Below are positions 41,601 to 54,814 of a DNA stretch of 64,000 bases, in pieces. The notes beneath the pieces were generated by a model. It saw nothing but the letters and a program-made list of their open reading frames with translations, did no database searches and was not told where the DNA came from. Source of the DNA: Chrysoporthe austroafricana (lineage: Eukaryota; Ascomycota; Sordariomycetes; Diaporthales; Cryphonectriaceae); assembly GCA_001051155.2 (NCBI GenBank), contig JYIP02000012.1, positions 608,772 to 672,771 on the forward strand. The letters are read 5' to 3'. How positions within the stretch are numbered: the first letter of the stretch is position 1; every line of letters begins with the position of its first letter. A program made the position numbers and the translations under genes.

Positions 41601-43352
41601 TTGCTGCCCTGCAACCTCACAAAAACGTGTCGAGGGAGATCCCTTCCCCAACCGTGCGCCCACGGATCCCGAATGTAGCCAAGCTCTGCCCTGAACGGCC
41701 GCTGGGCCCCCATGAAGGGCATCAAGAGCCCACCAGGTCTGACCAAAGCGTGATGGGCGACATCTCGTCTCGTCCTGGAGGGGCCCTCCTCCTCTCCCCC
41801 CTCCCCACCTCCCTACAGGTAGGTGCCTGCAGCTGCCAGGACGAGGCAGGACCTGCGGGCCCTCGAGATGGATCGTGACGACGGGGGGTTGGTCAGACCG
41901 AGCGGCGCCTGCGAGGAGACTGCACCAGGGACGCCACGGCGCTGGGTAAGCGACGCGGCCGCTCTGCTCTCGACGGCCTCGAGCCGGTGAAGATCAACGG
42001 CCGTCGAGGGCCTGCTTACAGTACACGCAGCAGACACGCAGACACGCAGCACACACAGCACACACACGCACACACACGCACACACACGCACACACACGCA
42101 CACACACGCACACACACGCACACACACGCACACACACGCAGGGCACGCGCAGCACAGGAGGCGGAGAATTGCCCGCGTATTCACCTTCGTCGGATGTCTT
42201 GGCAATGCAGAAGACAGAGAGACTGGCAACCCTCTTCAGGCGACTCACATGCCAGTCGCCAGACGGGGGCCCTCACAGTGTGCAGATGTCCTCCTCACCC
42301 ACTGTCGAGAAAACACCCCCCCCTGGGCGGCGAGCCCCTTGTCAGCGTGGCCCAATATGGGCCGCGACAAAGGCCGGTCTCCCCTCCGATCCCGAATTAC
42401 GAGCGGAATTTTTCCAACTCGGCATGGGAACAAAAGTACTGATCACACTTGCTCGACGAGCCCGTGGTGCCAGGACGAGCGTCATACTCTTTGCTTCGCA
42501 TGCGTGGGTCCTCCTCCTCCTCCTCTCCTCCTCCGCGGACTGTAGCATCGACTCCGCCCGGCCCTCTCGCCTGACGAGAGGGGCGCCAATAGGACAGAGG
42601 AGGAGGAAGAAGAGAGGGAGCGCCCAGACGCCCAGCACCGTCCGCGCAGGGCCTGGCTCTGCGCGTGTCGCAGAGGAAGAGACATCCATCGCTGGCTTGC
42701 TTCCACGTCCCCGCCGCCGGGAGAGGCTGCCCGTGACACCACCTCCGCGGGCCGCTGGGCTCTGGTCCAGACGCCGCTGGCTGGGTGAAGTACACCATCT
42801 TGGGCGCAGACAGGACGAACCGCGCGATGCCACCGCGAGACCATAGAGGCCGACCCTGCATCTCAGAGGCCAGGTAGAAGTACCCGGGCCCCTAGTGTCA
42901 CACCAGGACGACCCGGCGGTACCCTTGCGCATGGCTAGGGACTACACGGCGGGTTCATGGTGCTCCGGTACCCATAACATCCTGCCGGCGCTGAGATGGG
43001 CTGTGTTTACGAAGACGGTGGGCCTGTCTCCGATGTAACCGCAGACCTGTGGACGAGGTCACCCCGGCGGTCACACGCATCTTGGATCTACACAGCACCA
43101 TCATCATCATCATGGTGTTCTCTATCTCGACCCAACTGTACGTTGCCGTCAGCAGCTTCTTACCACTCTCCAGAAATGCTGTCAATTTAGAAGCTTATAA
43201 TATTAAACCCGTCGCCTCGCCAGTCCCCCCTTCACCCTTCACCCCCCTTCTTTCGTCAGGATACCTCACTCCGTCTTACCGTCATACGACAAGATTTATA
43301 TCAGACCCGCGGGCCGCTCTGCTCGCCTCAGACATCCTCGGGATATACAATC
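35680..43352. other. Long GC-rich gene-poor stretch
   Basis: About 7.7 kb between mgr3 and the bZIP gene. Many long frames overlap on both strands but none shows a domain, splice-consistent structure or family motif. Simple repeats are frequent: ATC near 39100, GAG near 40195-40217, CTGG near 40641-40665, GATGC/GGTGC near 41305-41335 and the 10-mer at 42061. Possibly the long promoter and leader of the bZIP gene plus non-coding transcripts; I see no direct evidence for the latter. Confidence 0.5.
42061..42140 (+). repeat. Eight exact copies of the 10-mer CACACACGCA
   Basis: Eight perfect head-to-tail decamers, preceded by degenerate copies (CAGACACGCA) from about 42030. A recent minisatellite, not coding. 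Confidence 0.97.
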
Positions 43353-44429
43353 ATGGAGAGGGCCAACATCTACCTTGACGTCCCGTCGCCCTCAAACTCC
43401 TACCAGTACCTGTACGGCGAACACGAGCAGTATCTCGACGGCAGCCACTCGGAATCACACAGCTCCGTAACATCACCTGTGAGTCCCGCCAGGCCGCCCT
43501 CCGGCCCCAGCAGCCTCATGAGTACTCACGCCGCCTCCCAGTACGACATGTCTTTTCCAGGAGACTACACCGGCACAAGCGCCTTCCCCAGCCCGGACAG
43601 CCGGGACGCGGACGACGGGTGCGAGTCGCCACAAGAAGCATCATCGGCGGCGGCGGCAGCAGCGACACAGTCCAAGCCCGCGGCCAAGAGGAAGCGGGAG
43701 AACAGATACAAGAACGCCCCACCCTCCGTCCTCTCGGTGAGTTTAACAGCCACTCAGAAATGATCTGCACACACACCCACACATACACACACATACACAC
43801 ACACAGAGTCACAGCTGCACCACTCGCCCATTCCGGCGGCCGGCGGCGCCACCTGCTGCACGATGCCACTGCCATCACCATCACCTCCCCCCCTTCCCAA
43901 GAGACCGGAACTTCTCCCGGCCCTCCGCTCCTCCTCCCCTCCTCCCCTCCTCCCACGCCTCCCCGGACGAACCACACGGCAGGGCCACTGGTGCTAACCC
44001 ACTCCGCAGCGCCGCCGGGCCCAGAACCGCGCCTCGCAGCGCGCCTACCGCGAGCGCAAGGACCAGCGCATAAAGGACCTGGAGCAGATGCTCAACGACG
44101 CGCGCGCGCGCAACGACGTGCTCAGCCAGGCGTACGCGGAGCTGCAGGCCGAGTACGTCAAGCTCAAGTCGAGCCACCACCACCACTCGCCGCCCCACCT
44201 CGACGTGCACCACCACGGCGGCCACGGCGGCCACCCAGGGGCGCACCCGGCGCACCAGCTCGCCTCGTCGTCTGTGCCCGTCTCCTACGCCACCATATCC
44301 GGCACCCCCGTCTCCGCGGATATGGGCGGCGCCGGCTTCGTGAACCCGACCATGGCCGTCCTGGGCCCCGGGAACGACCTGGACTCGTACCTGTACCCGG
44401 ACGTCGGCGTGCCGGCCTACTCCCTCTGA
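43353..44429 (+). CDS. bZIP transcription factor (AP-1/Yap-like)
   Basis: Two exons, 43353..43736 and 44010..44429, encode 267 residues. The 273-bp intron has donor GTGAGT, branch point CTAAC and acceptor CAG, and contains CACA repeats. The join produces RKRENRYK, then RRRAQNRASQRAYRERKDQR, a textbook basic region (N-x-x-S-Q-R-x-x-R). It runs into a short zipper (IKDLEQMLNDARARNDVL, then LQAEYVKL). The N-terminus is Ser/Pro/Tyr-rich, the region after the zipper His/Gly-rich (HHHHSPPHLDVHHHGG) and the end hydrophobic (DVGVPAYSL). The intron splits the protein exactly before the basic region, as in many fungal bZIP genes. It likely binds TTACTAA-like or related sites; targets are unknown. No Yap1-type Cys-rich domain is present. 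Confidence 0.88.
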
Positions 44430-47400
44430 GGGGCGCTCGGAGAAACTCTCGCTCCCGGCCAGCCCCGTCCGTTCCTGCGGCGGGCTCGCTGGGTTCCCTG
44501 GCGCCACGAACCTTTACCATCACCCATCTCGATTTGGCTGGCAGGCACGGTGGTTACGGGGCATTGTGTGGTCTCATTCTTCCGCTCCTTCCCAGCTGCA
44601 CGATGAACATGAGGAGTTATTGGAGCGGCTTAGATTATAGGAAACACGGCAACGGTAATGCGCGTTGGAATCAAATCATATGGGCTCGATGAACCCCCGG
44701 GGGGAAAAGCAGATGTCCGGCGTTCTTGGGTAACACGAAGAGGGGACCGCAGGTCTCCCAAAGGCATCTGGGACTTGGTATTGATGATAGCACCTCTGTT
44801 CATATCGGCGATAACTCGCAGCGCTGTATGTGCCGCTCGGGCTTGGACGAACTACTTATCTGCTTAACAAAATCAAAGTGTATTTTTATCGAATCACGTC
44901 TTCGGGTCCTAGCATCGCGAACCTTAAAAGCGCCGCATCCCCCTCACCTTGCTCTTCTTGGGCGGTGATGCAGCCGCTGCTCGATGTGTCCCCCCCGGCG
45001 CCCACGTCAGGGCTATCTTTATAGGACTCGCGAGTATTCCGCAGCCCCCTTTTCCCCTCTTTTCGACGAACCCGGTGGCTTTCTGTTGGCTGTACGATCG
45101 CTAAAGAGTGGACCAGCAAGCAGGCTAGCAGTGTTATTTGCTTCGGTCTGCAGCTCGTCATGCATGCGAGGCAAGATCATTACCGATTCTGGGTGGCTCT
45201 GCATGTGCTCTCAGTATTGGCTGCCACGGTGTGGCTATAGGTACGAATTCGTCGTATCGGAATCCCCTTTTAGGCCTTGATTCTAATGGGTTTTTTTCAG
45301 TTTTCTTTTCTTTTCTTTCTTTTTTTTTTTTGTCCTCTCTTTCCTTTCTTTCCTCGAACACTTTACCATATGTTTAGATAGTGTTAGGAATAGGCTCCAT
45401 TCATTCTTGCCAACGTAGACGTTCCCGTCCGCAATTCCAGCCAACCATCGGGATGTCCTCATCTCTCCGGATCATTAAGCCCCTGCAGGTATGTTGCCGC
45501 TGTCTTTCTGCGCCGAGCAGATCGGCACCATAGAGCCATCCATGGCATCAAGGAAGTCGAGAATTCCTCCTCGCTGCTGGCCCTACTGCACCCTCCTGAG
45601 GATCCATAGCACTTCCTTCGTGCGGGAGGACACAGCATTCTCCGGCCTCAGGAGCGGCCCACCAAGCCAGCTCGGGGCCGGTAGCGAAAATGGCTCGCCC
45701 GAGAGGGATGAATGCAGGACAAGAAGCTCTCCAGAACTCCTGAAGAAGCATTGCCTGCTCCACGCCATTGGCTTGGAGGACCACCTCGCAAACTTCGAGC
45801 ATGGCTCCAGGCGCTTCGGTGATGGCTCTCTCGCAATCCTGCCCCAACGCCGGCCGAGCAATATTCCTCCATGGGCTTGTCGACATTGTTTAGAATAGCT
45901 GGCCCTATAACGTATATGCAACTTGACATCCTCTTGCTGCCCTTCATATTCCCGACTCGGGTTGCGGTGAGCAGCCACCTTGCGTGAAAGGTTGGGGGGG
46001 CCACAACATCGGTAGATCATCCTTGGGAATCAGTCGCTTAGTCCAACCCCAAGCATCGAGGCTGTAGAAAGACTCGGCTTGGGGATAGTCCCCCACGTCC
46101 TAACGCCAACATAATCTCCCTTGCTCTTTCGGTATCCTAGTCCGATGACCAAAGGCTTGCTGTACATGCCAGTCCATGGTCTGATTGTCGACAGCCGTCT
46201 GCGGCACGATTCGAAGCGCTGGAGTCGTGTGTCCGTTTCGTAAACAGCGTCAATAATGGCAATAGGGTATGCCAGACAAAGTTGGTACCAGTCCTTTTCT
46301 TTTTTTAGTGTCCAGAGCCTTGATCCCGTCAACACGACCGTCCGGGTAACGGTATCAACCTTTGGAGGAGCACGGGTGAGGAGAATTCCCTTGCGCTGGG
46401 CCACCTTGGTGCGGGAGAAGCAGGAAAATATATACAGGCGTCCACATACTGGCACCGGTTAGTTTATGCAGGCCTTCATCCCTGGGCTCTTACTCAGCGC
46501 CCTGCTTGTGCGGGTCAAATATCCCCAGGTCGCTCGGCACGGACGATAAACTCAGTCCGAAGCATGGCCCGCGCGGCGTGTAGGTTTACGGGCCGCAAGT
46601 GGTAACAGTCTTATTAAGCTATCATGTCCACCGGCAGGTCTGTTCCGGTGGGTAGTGTCGATGTGTTTCAAGGGGAGGTGACTAGCGCGGTGAGAGGACC
46701 GGTCGCAAAGTTTATATAGCCTCTACGAAGGCTGCCTGCTACGGTATAGTCTCGAGGATCCTAAGGCACGTGCACCTCTCCCATCCACGGATGCACTAGC
46801 ATGAGCATGAGAGGATGGCCGAGGACGGACACCCGAGTGACTCGTCAGGTCATTGTGGCATGACCGCCTTCTAGACCCAGGTCCCCTTGATCTAGTCGAG
46901 CCCTTTGCCCGCAGCCAGCGGCTCCGTCAGAAAACAGAATGGCGATAAAGCTAGCGCCCGACTTGGACACCGGTACTACCGAGCCGTCACATGCCCTCAG
47001 CGGCCCGGATCACTAGGCTGGGTGAGTTTGTGACTGGCGTCAGCAAAACGTGCTGCTGTAGCATGGCACGCTAGGTTGCCTCCTCATGGAGTGTAGGGAA
47101 ATCGCACCTACAGACGCTTCGGTGTGAGCAAGGCTAGTACTAGCCCATCCAATCTTACCGGTCTAGTATTGAGAGACTGGGGAGATCGTAAGAATCTATA
47201 TGCCTAGGTGCTCCGGTGTATTCCAGACTATATCTACCCAACATCCTGGGAAGTACATTGTTTTAAAAACCCGAGAAGCAAAGCGTCGCTGGTATCATTG
47301 TAGACTTAAAGCATGAAATTCATTGAATCATGACACTCAATACGGTGCCAGCAAAAGCCGGTAAGCTTGGGGAGATGTACGGGCTACTAGAGCCGTCGTC

Positions 47401-50321
47401 TGCGGCTCGGCCCATGATACACCAGAAGTGAGATTGAGCATGATGACGCTAGACTAGTAGTGAGTATAGCTAGTGCCCTAGAATCGAAGTGGTCTCTGAG
47501 GCTTCTAGAACCCCGTTCGCAGAAACCTAGCCGAGTTTGGCTTGTGACGCTTGAGAACCAACAGGCCTGGACAAAAACAGCCCAGAGCAAAGGACGAAGG
47601 AGGATCGTTTGGAGTTTTGAAGACGCACCAGGGGTACTATGGCAGTGTTCCTTCGTTTGAATCCGTACATATAACCCCAGATCTCAGACTATCCTGCATC
47701 CGTTCGTGAATGCGTGGAGTGTCCAATAGTGCTTTGCATCTGCGGTAGGGACGCGATGTGGAACGGCTCGGCGCATGCCCGCTGGTGCGGAAATGGGTTG
47801 ACCCTCGAATCATATGAGGAAATCACGGCAATATGGAACGGAGCCTTAGTAACTGGCCAAGATTCTGCCACGGATGGTGTCAGCCAGGTCAGGCAAAGAT
47901 TCTCGGCCCGAGGTCTGAGGGTGCACCCATCACGTAACCCACGGTCTGGAGGGTCCGGATACAAATCATTGGTCAGAGAGGCAATATGCCTGCACACGTC
48001 AGGTTGATAGCATGGCCGTTAAAGTGACGCGGTTTGTGAGGACATGCCAGATGAGAATTGACGCAATATACGCAAGTTAAAGTCAGTAGGTACGCAGGTA
48101 GCTCTAGAGGTAACAACATACACCAGCTCAAGGCTTCGAGAGGAAGGCATGAAATCTTTCGTCAGAGCAAGACAGATTGAAGATCAACGAAACAATCGAA
48201 AGTGACGCGGTAATTAGATCTTCATGAAATCCGGTAGCTAAAAGTACGGCCGTGGCTCTGGGCCACAAGTCTCGAAGCTCATTGTGTAGTACTGCAGTAA
48301 GCATGTGCGTAGCCTCATGCACCCCGTGCTGTACCTTCCGTGTATGCATACAGGCCGTGGGGGTTGAGAACAGGTGTATCAATAGATCGGCACTGCCAAT
48401 TTACGAGACTGGCAGGTTAAACACTTGAGGGTAAGTCTGGTCTAAAACATGCTTCATATGATGCGGTAGCTGATGTCGTTAAGATACATAGTGCATGCTT
48501 CTATTCTTCCGCCAGTGTGCGGAACGTTTTCTTTAGCCTTGCTTACTTGGAAAGGTGCAGTGTGTTTTGACTAAGTATAGCCTTTCTACTATCTCGTCTG
48601 ACCACCACTCTATTAAAAGCTTACGCAATACTTTGATGGACTTGCGAGCGAAAATGTAGGCGTCTTCCAGAGTAGATATGGACGGATATTAGCGGCCAAA
48701 AGAACGTTGCCTGAACACCAGGCACGCTTCATCCGGCGTGCGGACTATTGAATTACATGAATTCTGAACACTCTTCCACAGCCATACAATCAGAGTAAGC
48801 CTACTAAGAGCCTTTAGTACTGGAAGTATAACAGCCAGAGAGCTTCAAGATACGCAGGTTTGCGACAAATTAGGTCAGAGGCAGTTTCTTAAATACTAGT
48901 CTCCCGACATGAGCTGCTGCAGTCCGCTCACTGTTCAAATATCGAGAACCGTCGTCAAGACCTGGAAGTATCGAAACAATAATACAAATCACAGCGAGCG
49001 ATCAAAAGCTGTTGCCAATTGCTGGCAGAGCCTCTGCGGTTCATTACAGGGGAGCCGGATGGCCACATTCTGCGAGCATTAAAGCGGGCTCACAAGCGGT
49101 TCTGCGCGGTATAAGAACAGACGACTAATCGAACCGAAGTCGAGCGAGCGGATGAGGGTGAAACAATTGATGAACTATGAAGTTCCCTCCCTCTTTTTAA
49201 AAAAAGTAATTAATTACTTCGTGGCCGGAGATTGCTTGTGCCAAGCCGCACACTAAAGTTCAAAGCTAGCACGATGCTCACGTTTCCCCCCTGAAACGTT
49301 TCCAGAAAGAAACGTGGGTATAGCTCGGCATAGGCATCTTATTAAGAACGGCCGTCATGGCTGTGACCCGCCATATGTGCCTGTAATCAATTACATATAC
49401 AACTACGTATATGCGCAAACACACGCGTACCCGTCGTGAGTCTGCACGGCGACGGAAGGCGTCAGGATCCGGACGGCTTCTTCCACCGCTAGCAGGCTTT
49501 TGCTCTTGAAGGGATTCTGAACAGCCTGAATATCAGCACTCGGACCCCAGTTCTGTCACAGACACGCAATTGTAGGTGTCTTCCGCGAGTTGTGACGCCT
49601 GCGCTGTCCGTAGATGCCGGTCTCACACGCACTTGTTTCGGCCCTACCGCCGCGCAGAACCGAGTACCGGGTGTCTGTCACCTGGGTTCGCTTAGATCTG
49701 ACGCGCAGGATGAAATAACCGGGCATCAATCACGGGAGTGGACTGGATGCCGCATTCGTCTACCCCTTAAGCACCAATACGGCCCTGACGCCGCAGCGTG
49801 CCATCAGCCCGCAGGAGCTCGACGGCCCATGCCGGCAGTGGTTCTCCGTGACGGCTTTGGCCTGCATGTTTCTCCACCAAACAAGTGGCCGGGTACAAAC
49901 CACCTCTCGCGCACACCGTACGGAGCACCTCCTATTCCAATATGCTACCAGACGGCAGAGTGGCACTAAACACGTCAAATGACCTATCCTTCTATGCTGG
50001 CCGTCTCCACAGCATCAAGACATTTTCGCGTGGGCTCGTGGACCTGCTCAGGGCTGCGGTTCACGTCGTCTGGCTCGATCCACCAATAAGCTCGAGCACC
50101 GCGAGCCGAATAGGCAGGTAGCCTGGCTGAAACGTTTCTGGGTGCTATGGGGCGCACGGAGGGCTGACTGGAGCCATCTCAACCACAACCCGTATAGGCT
50201 GTGCTCAGTTCACGAGATTATATAAAGATGCTGGGTCGTCTGCGTTCTTGGCGTCTCCTCTCCCCGGCTACACCCACGGGCTGACCGACCGACGCCGGAG
50301 TTCCAGACACAGACAGACAAC
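44430..50321. other. Long gene-poor stretch, AT-richer toward the right
   Basis: About 5.9 kb between the bZIP and pectin methylesterase genes. A minus-strand open frame at about 46455..46030 (141 codons, opening with GTG, not ATG) and overlapping minus frames at 46020..45548 read partly like protein but in shifting frames, and may be a decayed gene. A long T/C run lies near 45296-45355. From 46.5 to 50.2 kb nothing with coding character was found; composition and many stop codons suggest old, decayed DNA. Confidence 0.45.
50221..50226 (+). promoter_or_regulatory. TATA box of the pectin methylesterase gene
   Basis: TATAAA within TTATATAAAG lies 96 bp before the ATG, a normal distance for a fungal TATA promoter of an inducible secreted enzyme. 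Confidence 0.55.
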
Positions 50322-51595
50322 ATGAGCACTCTCCTCGCGCTTGCTACCTTATTCGCGTCCGCGCTGGCGGCGAGCCGCACCTCGGCGCCGTCAGGATGCA
50401 TCACCGCCGGCAGCGGCGGGACCTACAGCACCATCCAGGAGGCCGTGGACTCGCTCTCGACGACCTCGACGACGGCCCAGTGCGTCTTCATCGAGCCGGG
50501 CTCCTACAACGAGCAGGTCACCGTCTCCGCCCGCGCCGCCGAGCTGACCTTCTACGGCTACACGGAGGACACGTCCACCTACTCGTCCAACCAAGTGACC
50601 ATCACCAACAACCTCTCTGCGGCCAGCGGGCTGAGCGACGAGGAGACCGGGACTCTGATTGTGCTTGCTGCGAACTTCAAGATGTACAACATCAACGTGG
50701 CGAACACGTAAGTCTTAATTCTAAGAGCCCCCGGTATCATAAAGCAGCAGCGCAGGGCCTAACAGTGTCACCTCTGCCTAGTTACGGTTCGGGGAGCCAG
50801 GCAATTGCGCTCTCAGCGTACGCCGACTCCGGGTACTACGCCTGCCAGTTCACGGGTTTCCAGGATACTGTGCTCGCGGAGGAGGGCTACCAGCTGTATG
50901 CCAGCTGCCTGATCGAGGGCGCGACCGACTTTGTCTTCGGGCAGTATTCGCCAGCCTGGTTCCAGTCTTGTGATATCAGGGTTCTCGAGGCGAGCGTGGG
51001 CTATGTCACTGGTAAGTGTTCTGTGCATGGCGCTTGACGAGAAAGTGCACGGCTAACACGTCACTAGCCAACGGCCGTACCTCTTCGACTGGAACATCTT
51101 ACTACGTCTTTGTGAGTCTCGTCCCCATCCATATCTGTCTTCACACCCGTTCGCCCCTCTTGGTCTCCATAATATAGGCTCGGAGTAGCTGAGCTCCACC
51201 ATCAAATTTTGAGCATGGGCCCCCTTAAAGATCTCCATAGCAAGCGTATTCGCTAACACGGGAGTTTCCAGAACGAATGCGACATCGCCGCCGCGGACGG
51301 AGAGACGGTCGCCGAGGGCGCGTACTATCTCGGCCGGCCCTGGTCCGAGTATGCCCGGGTCGTCTTCCAGGACACGTCCATGACCGACGTCATCAACAGC
51401 GCCGGCTGGGCCGAGTGGTCGTCCAGCGAGCCCAACACGGCGGACGTCTACTTCGGCGAGTACGACAACACCGGGGCCGGCTCGGAGGGGACGCGCGCGA
51501 GCTTCGCCACCAAGCTGACGTCGGCCGTGTCGATCGAGACGATCTTGGGGAGCGACTACACGAGTGCGGGCTACTACGACGCGTCCTACATGTGA
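50322..51595 (+). CDS. Secreted pectin methylesterase (carbohydrate esterase family 8)
   Basis: Four exons, 50322..50707, 50782..51011, 51068..51111 and 51272..51595, give 327 residues, the usual fungal length. The signal peptide is MSTLLALATLFASALA. Family motifs appear in order: GGTYSTIQEAVDSL; GSYNEQV; ALSAYADSGYYAC; GFQDT with the first catalytic Asp; GATDFVFG with the nucleophile Asp; and YYLGRPW with the substrate-binding Arg. The right-handed beta-helix repeats lie between them. It removes methyl esters from cell-wall pectin outside the cell, preparing it for polygalacturonases and lyases. This points to a plant-degrading or plant-associated lifestyle. The 44-base third exon is forced by frame continuity (ANGRTSSTGTSYYVF). 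A TATA box lies 96 bp upstream. Confidence 0.93.
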
Positions 51596-52815
51596 GAGGC
51601 ATGTGCGCGCTGGCTGGCATGGTTGAAGTAGGGAGGTTGGTGATTTGACCCCTAGGGTGACGAAAGCTTAGGAACCTGTATATATTGAGGCATCCCGCAT
51701 GTAAATACGGCTTCTTTTCGACGTGACAAATTAGACAACCGTCCCGTGCATGCGATGATTTTTCAAAACTGTCTAAAGATCAACGTGAAGCGTAGACCTA
51801 AAAAGACATGAGAAAAGTACAAATCGTAACTTTAATCTTGTAAGACCATTTATTTCAATTTCGAAAACTTCATTTTCCTTTTTCCTCTTTCTTTTTTTTT
51901 TTTTTTCTCCCTCCTTCCATTTTGTTTATTCGCAACTGCTCAGTCCCAATTTCTTTTTCAATTTCCAAATATATGAGAAAGCCAGTTACTCTAGTTGAAC
52001 GAAGCTGAAATATATTATTGAATTTAGCTTGCTTTACATGAATATGAAGAAAAATACAGCGAAGATCGAATTATATTTCTGGTCTGTTTTGACATTTCTG
52101 AGCTCTACTCTTCACCTAAATTTCCAGACTTTTTTTCTTTTCTTTTTTTTTTTTTCCAAAGCGAGAGATGAATCCCCCTTCAATAAAGAGATCCTATGAC
52201 CGTTCTCATATTACAGTGCAAGGGCGGTGTGAGAGTCCATGTGGTAATATAGCATGGTCACTAGTCCACCTTGATCGTTCTTCATGAACACAATTCCAAC
52301 GAAGCATTTTATCTATCCAGACCCCCAGATCGATCAACTCATTATGTCTCTTCAATTGGAAAGCCCCAAGAGGCACATTGCACATACGGACTCCGCACAG
52401 GATAGCCGATAGGTAGGCAAGCCCGCCCACTGACTGAAAACCGTGCTGATAGAAAGTCATAGAATCTTAAAGTTTGTGTTCAAGCCCACCTTCGAGATCT
52501 GAAATCCACAATTCGGGCGGTGAAGTCCTATTGTTAGCCTCCAATTGCCTATTGAACTGACAGTGACACTGGATCTCAATTCTGGCAAATGGGTTTCCCT
52601 TCATCTAGTCTTTCATAACAACCAAGTTTCCTCGAAGTACAAGTCTGCAGGTGAGATTATGCTGAGGTGCGCTTCTGACTTTTATAACTCGCCTCAAAGA
52701 TCTTCCCGACTGTCGACACTTTTGTCCCACCAACAACCTGTTCAAGCTATTCCTGATTTCAGGTCCATTTTCTCTCGTTCTGATTCGGAAGGAAGTTGAA
52801 GGTCACCAACTCAAA
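51596..52815. other. Intergenic, AT-rich with pyrimidine runs
   Basis: About 1.2 kb between pectin methylesterase and the MFS gene. T/C runs at about 51868-51925 and 52131-52156. A minus frame at 52460..52206 has no motif. It probably holds the 3' region of one gene and the promoter of the next. Confidence 0.5.
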
Positions 52816-54814
52816 ATGGATAAGAAACTCCCCCTTGCCCAGCCCTCGCCCGCCCATTCGTACTCCTCCCGCGCCAGCCGCAGTGGCGGGGACCACGGGT
52901 ACATCTACGACGACTATACCCGCGAGCTTCCCAAGAGGCCTCAGCCATCCAAGACGGCCATGCGATACGGCCACAGGGAAGCGTTCGACAAGGGGCCGAG
53001 GATGAGGTCACCGCTCTACGTCGTAATCTGCCTGGCGACGGTCGTCTTCCTCGTCCAGCTGGGCGCCAGCCTCGCCGACGTCCCCTCGACTCGCCTCCTG
53101 GAAGACATCATCTGCCACAAGTATTTCCACGACACATCGGGGGCGCTATTGACGGAGGGGCAGTGCACGGTGGACGCGGTCCAGGGCGAGCTGAATGTCA
53201 TTTCGACGGGAGCTTTGATACTAGGGTACCTGCCTGGTATGTCTCCATTCCGAGTCCCTTCTGGCGCTTTCGAGGTGAGGACAAGGTGAGGTGAGGTTCC
53301 AACGGCTGACCATCCTCTGACCCCAGGCGTCCTGGTCGCCATTCCGTATGGATCACTGGCGGATAGGCATGGACGGAGAGCTATTCTGGGCATGTGTGTC
53401 CTTGGCATGGTCCTTTCGCAGCTCATCTGGATCGTGACGGCCTGGAACTGGCGCCGCTGGGATCTTCGGTACGTCTGGACCTCCTCGGCTGCCTTGCTCG
53501 TCGGCGGCGGCGAGTCTGTGGCCGAGGCCATGGTCTTTGCCATGATTACGGATGTTGCACCGGAAGAGAAGAGGTATGTCAGAAACCTACCCCCACCCCC
53601 CCCCCGGGAAAAAAGACCCGTTTTCTTTTCTTTCCCTTGTCCCTTCATCCCCACACGACATATCACTTCCTCGCTCCCTCCTTCCAACCGTCTTCTATTA
53701 GCGTTCGTACCCTGACAACCACTTTAGAGCCATATACTTCCAGGTCGAGATCTGCGCGGTACTGCTCGCCGAAGCAATCGCCCCGTTCATCGCCTCAGCA
53801 ATGATGGGGCACTCAGTCTGGCTCCCGATCCTCGTGTCGCCCGCCATCATGACGCTCGGCGGCCTGGCAATCACCCTGGTCCCGGAGACGCTCGACACAA
53901 GAACGGCGCCGGGCAGACAGGCGGGGGGCCAGCTAGACACACCCGGCCCCTCCCCCAGGCACCGCGGCGCGGCCGTGAACTTCGACCCGTCCTCCCGCTG
54001 GTCCCGCGCCCGCGACAGCGCCGCCGCCACGCTGCGCCTCCTCGCGGCCCGCGACCTCAAGCTCCTGCTCCCGGCCGCCTCGCTCACCGTCCCCGTCGCC
54101 ACCGTCACGATGGGCATCACCCTGCGGTACGTCCCCCTGCGATTCGGCTGGACGCTCGCGCAGGCGGGCATGGTCCTCGGCGTCCGGACCGCGCTCAACA
54201 TCCTGGTGCTGCTCGCCCTGCTCCCGGCGCTGGGCGCCGTTCTGTCCCGCCGCGAAGGGGGCGGGGACCGCGACCTCACCCTGGCGCGCATCTCGGCCGT
54301 GCTCCTCGTCATCGGCCAGGTCGTCTTCGCCGCGGCGCCGACCGCCCTCGCGGCGCTCGTCGGCCTCGCCGTGCTCACCCTCGGCGCGGGCGCCCCATCC
54401 CTGTGCCGCGCGGCGCTCACGCGGGTCGTAGGTCCCGGCTCCGCGGGCCGCGTCTTCGGTGTCGTGGCCGCGTGCGAGACAGTCGGGTTCCTCGTGTGCG
54501 GCGTGGGCTTCGGCGCGCTCTACCAGCTCGGGATGAGGCTGGGGCTCGGGCCGGACGGCAGGCCGCGGGCGGGCGGGGACGGCGGGTGGCTGGCTCTGGT
54601 GTTCTATGTAGCCGCTGTGGTGTACTTCTGGTGCGGCGGTATGCTGTGGGTCGTCGATCGGAAGGTTGTCGGGGCCGGTGAGGGCGATGTCGAGAGCGTG
54701 CGGTCTGGGAGCTCCGGTGGGAGCGGGAAGAGCCTCCATGAGGCGCGTGTGCTGGCTGATGGCAGGGTGACGAGGAAGTGTCCGAGCCTCGAGAGTGTCT
54801 TAGTGACGGCCTGA
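52816..54814 (+). CDS. Major facilitator superfamily transporter
   Basis: Three exons, 52816..53236, 53327..53573 and 53728..54814, encode 584 residues. A polar N-terminus of ~65 residues precedes the first span (LYVVICLATVVFLVQLGASL). The loop between spans 2 and 3 carries the MFS signature YGSLADRHGRRAILG. Twelve hydrophobic segments can be counted, with a ~60-residue polar loop after span 6 (DTRTAPGRQAGG region). The second half (LLLPAASLTVPVATVTMGI, LNILVLLALLPAL, VLLVIGQVVFA, ALVGLAVLTLGAG) is GC-rich and Ala/Leu-dominated. The substrate is unknown. There is no biosynthetic neighbour to suggest toxin or metabolite export; the pectin methylesterase next to it might hint at sugar-derived substrates, but that is speculation. 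The polar C-terminal tail is Ser-rich. Confidence 0.88.

Noticed and set aside
40770..41746. Long overlapping frames on both strands (217-264 codons)
   Set aside because: Equal openness on both strands, Arg/Pro-rich, no family signal or splice structure.
50322..54814. Pectin methylesterase plus MFS transporter as part of a metabolite gene cluster
   Set aside because: No backbone synthase, tailoring enzymes or pathway regulator nearby; adjacency alone is weak.
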